This document shows positions 63,460 through 64,000 of a stretch of DNA of 64,000 bases, piece after piece. Every line of letters starts with the position of its first letter. Position 1 is the first letter of the stretch. The DNA comes from UBA12087 sp964370815. GTDB taxonomy: Bacteria > Chloroflexota > Anaerolineae > Anaerolineales > Villigracilaceae. The notes under the pieces are model-generated. The model was not told where the DNA came from. It saw only the letters and a list, made by a program, of their open reading frames with translations, and ran no database searches. Location: NCBI GenBank assembly GCA_964370815.1, contig CAYJKQ010000013.1, positions 6,151 through 70,150 of the forward strand, in the 5' to 3' direction. A program made the translations under genes and the position numbers.

Positions 63460-64000
63460 ATGATCCGAAAATTAATCCAACTAATGGCTTGCTCCACTTT
63501 GCTCTTCTCAGCGGCATGTGCATCTGTTGCGACCGGAGATCTAAATAGCGTTGATTCCGGGAACAATCCAGATGATTCCGGGGTTGGGGGTTCCCCTCAA
63601 GGCGGAGAATTCACACCCGATCCCAATGACGTTACCATCACCGATGAAGGAATCTCGATGCGCGTCCTGTGGACCATCTCAGGCTACGTGCTGGGCAAAG
63701 GTTTCGCAGGGGATGAACAGTCTGTCAAGGCTATGCTGTCCAAACCCCTGGATATCAATGACACCCAGATCATCTTCGACAACCAGGTATGCCATGATGT
63801 GGTCTTCAAGGAAGAAACCGTCAATGCGGGTGAATACCTGGCTAAGGTCTGGCAGACAACTCCGCAGGAATTGGGCATTGAAGACCAGGAAATGCGGGTC
63901 TTCAAGACCAATTGCAGTTTCCCCGGCTATTTCCAGGAATACATGCGCCTGGGGGACGGACGCCTGATCGTCCCCATCCATTCTGTTTTCTACTTTTTCG
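63460..64000 (+). CDS. Lipoprotein, C-terminus outside the window
   Basis: An open frame from ATG 63460 to the right edge, 180 codons. AAAAGGAGA is eight bases upstream. The signal MIRKLIQLMACSTLLFSAAC gives a lipoprotein Cys at 20. A Gly/Asp/Ser-rich linker to about 60 is followed by a domain starting GISMRVLWTISGYVLGKGF. Two cysteines in the domain (NQVCHDV, TNCSFPG) may pair. I do not recognise the family. Its signal and linker style resembles the lipoprotein of the protease module next to it. Confidence 0.8.
   Translation, partial: MIRKLIQLMACSTLLFSAACASVATGDLNSVDSGNNPDDSGVGGSPQGGEFTPDPNDVTITDEGISMRVLWTISGYVLGKGFAGDEQSVKAMLSKPLDINDTQIIFDNQVCHDVVFKEETVNAGEYLAKVWQTTPQELGIEDQEMRVFKTNCSFPGYFQEYMRLGDGRLIVPIHSVFYFF

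Overview
The window looks like chromosomal DNA of a member of the Chloroflexota, most likely an Anaerolineae-type bacterium. This is an inference from gene content and style, not from a marker-gene search. The signs are moderate to low GC, Thr/Pro-rich linkers in secreted proteins, Gram-positive-style control RNAs (T-box, tandem glycine riboswitch), two-subunit glycine decarboxylase, L,D-transpeptidases and many lipoproteins. There is no phage, IS transposase or CRISPR array.

Region 1 (1-19000, almost all minus strand) is a cell-surface polysaccharide locus: a partial acyltransferase, two hexapeptide acetyltransferases, two GT4 glycosyltransferases (one WcaI-like), a Wzx flippase, a polymerase/ligase, a Wzz-like chain-length protein, two large GT-C membrane glycosyltransferases and four different sulfotransferases. 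Together they suggest a sulfated, O-acetylated exopolysaccharide or O-antigen-like polymer. A pentapeptide-repeat lipoprotein on the opposite strand interrupts the locus.

Region 2 (19600-27600, plus) is one-carbon metabolism. A DUF1786 protein is followed by a sigma-70 promoter, a tandem glycine riboswitch with terminator, gcvH, gcvPA, gcvPB, and one 1050-residue gene that fuses serine hydroxymethyltransferase, a degenerate GcvT-like segment and a full aminomethyltransferase. Only the L protein is missing.

Region 3 (27700-42920) is mixed: adenosine deaminase, an SH3 lipoprotein, ferritin, a cell-wall group (two L,D-transpeptidases and an amidase), a GNAT/epimerase pair, then RseP, a HEAT-repeat protein, an AEC transporter, a peptidase-MA-like protein that has lost its first zinc histidine, acylphosphatase and RadC.

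Region 4 (43100-54400, plus) is translation and transcription. One strong promoter precedes two tRNA-Ala genes, followed directly by a leucine T-box leader, an unannotated 46-codon ORF overlapping leuS, leuS, creatininase-like and GrpB-like genes. rpoC then stands alone, without rpoB, behind its own promoter and a possible attenuator. An ATP-grasp ligase and a GNAT gene overlapping by 73 bp follow.

Region 5 (54400-64000) has a membrane-anchored cyclophilin and an aldolase/aminotransferase/HAD phosphatase cluster on the minus strand. After these lies a tandemly duplicated secreted-protease plus lipoprotein module with long leaders. In the first copy the lipoprotein is reduced by an internal deletion to a signal-peptide stub. 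A further lipoprotein runs off the right edge.
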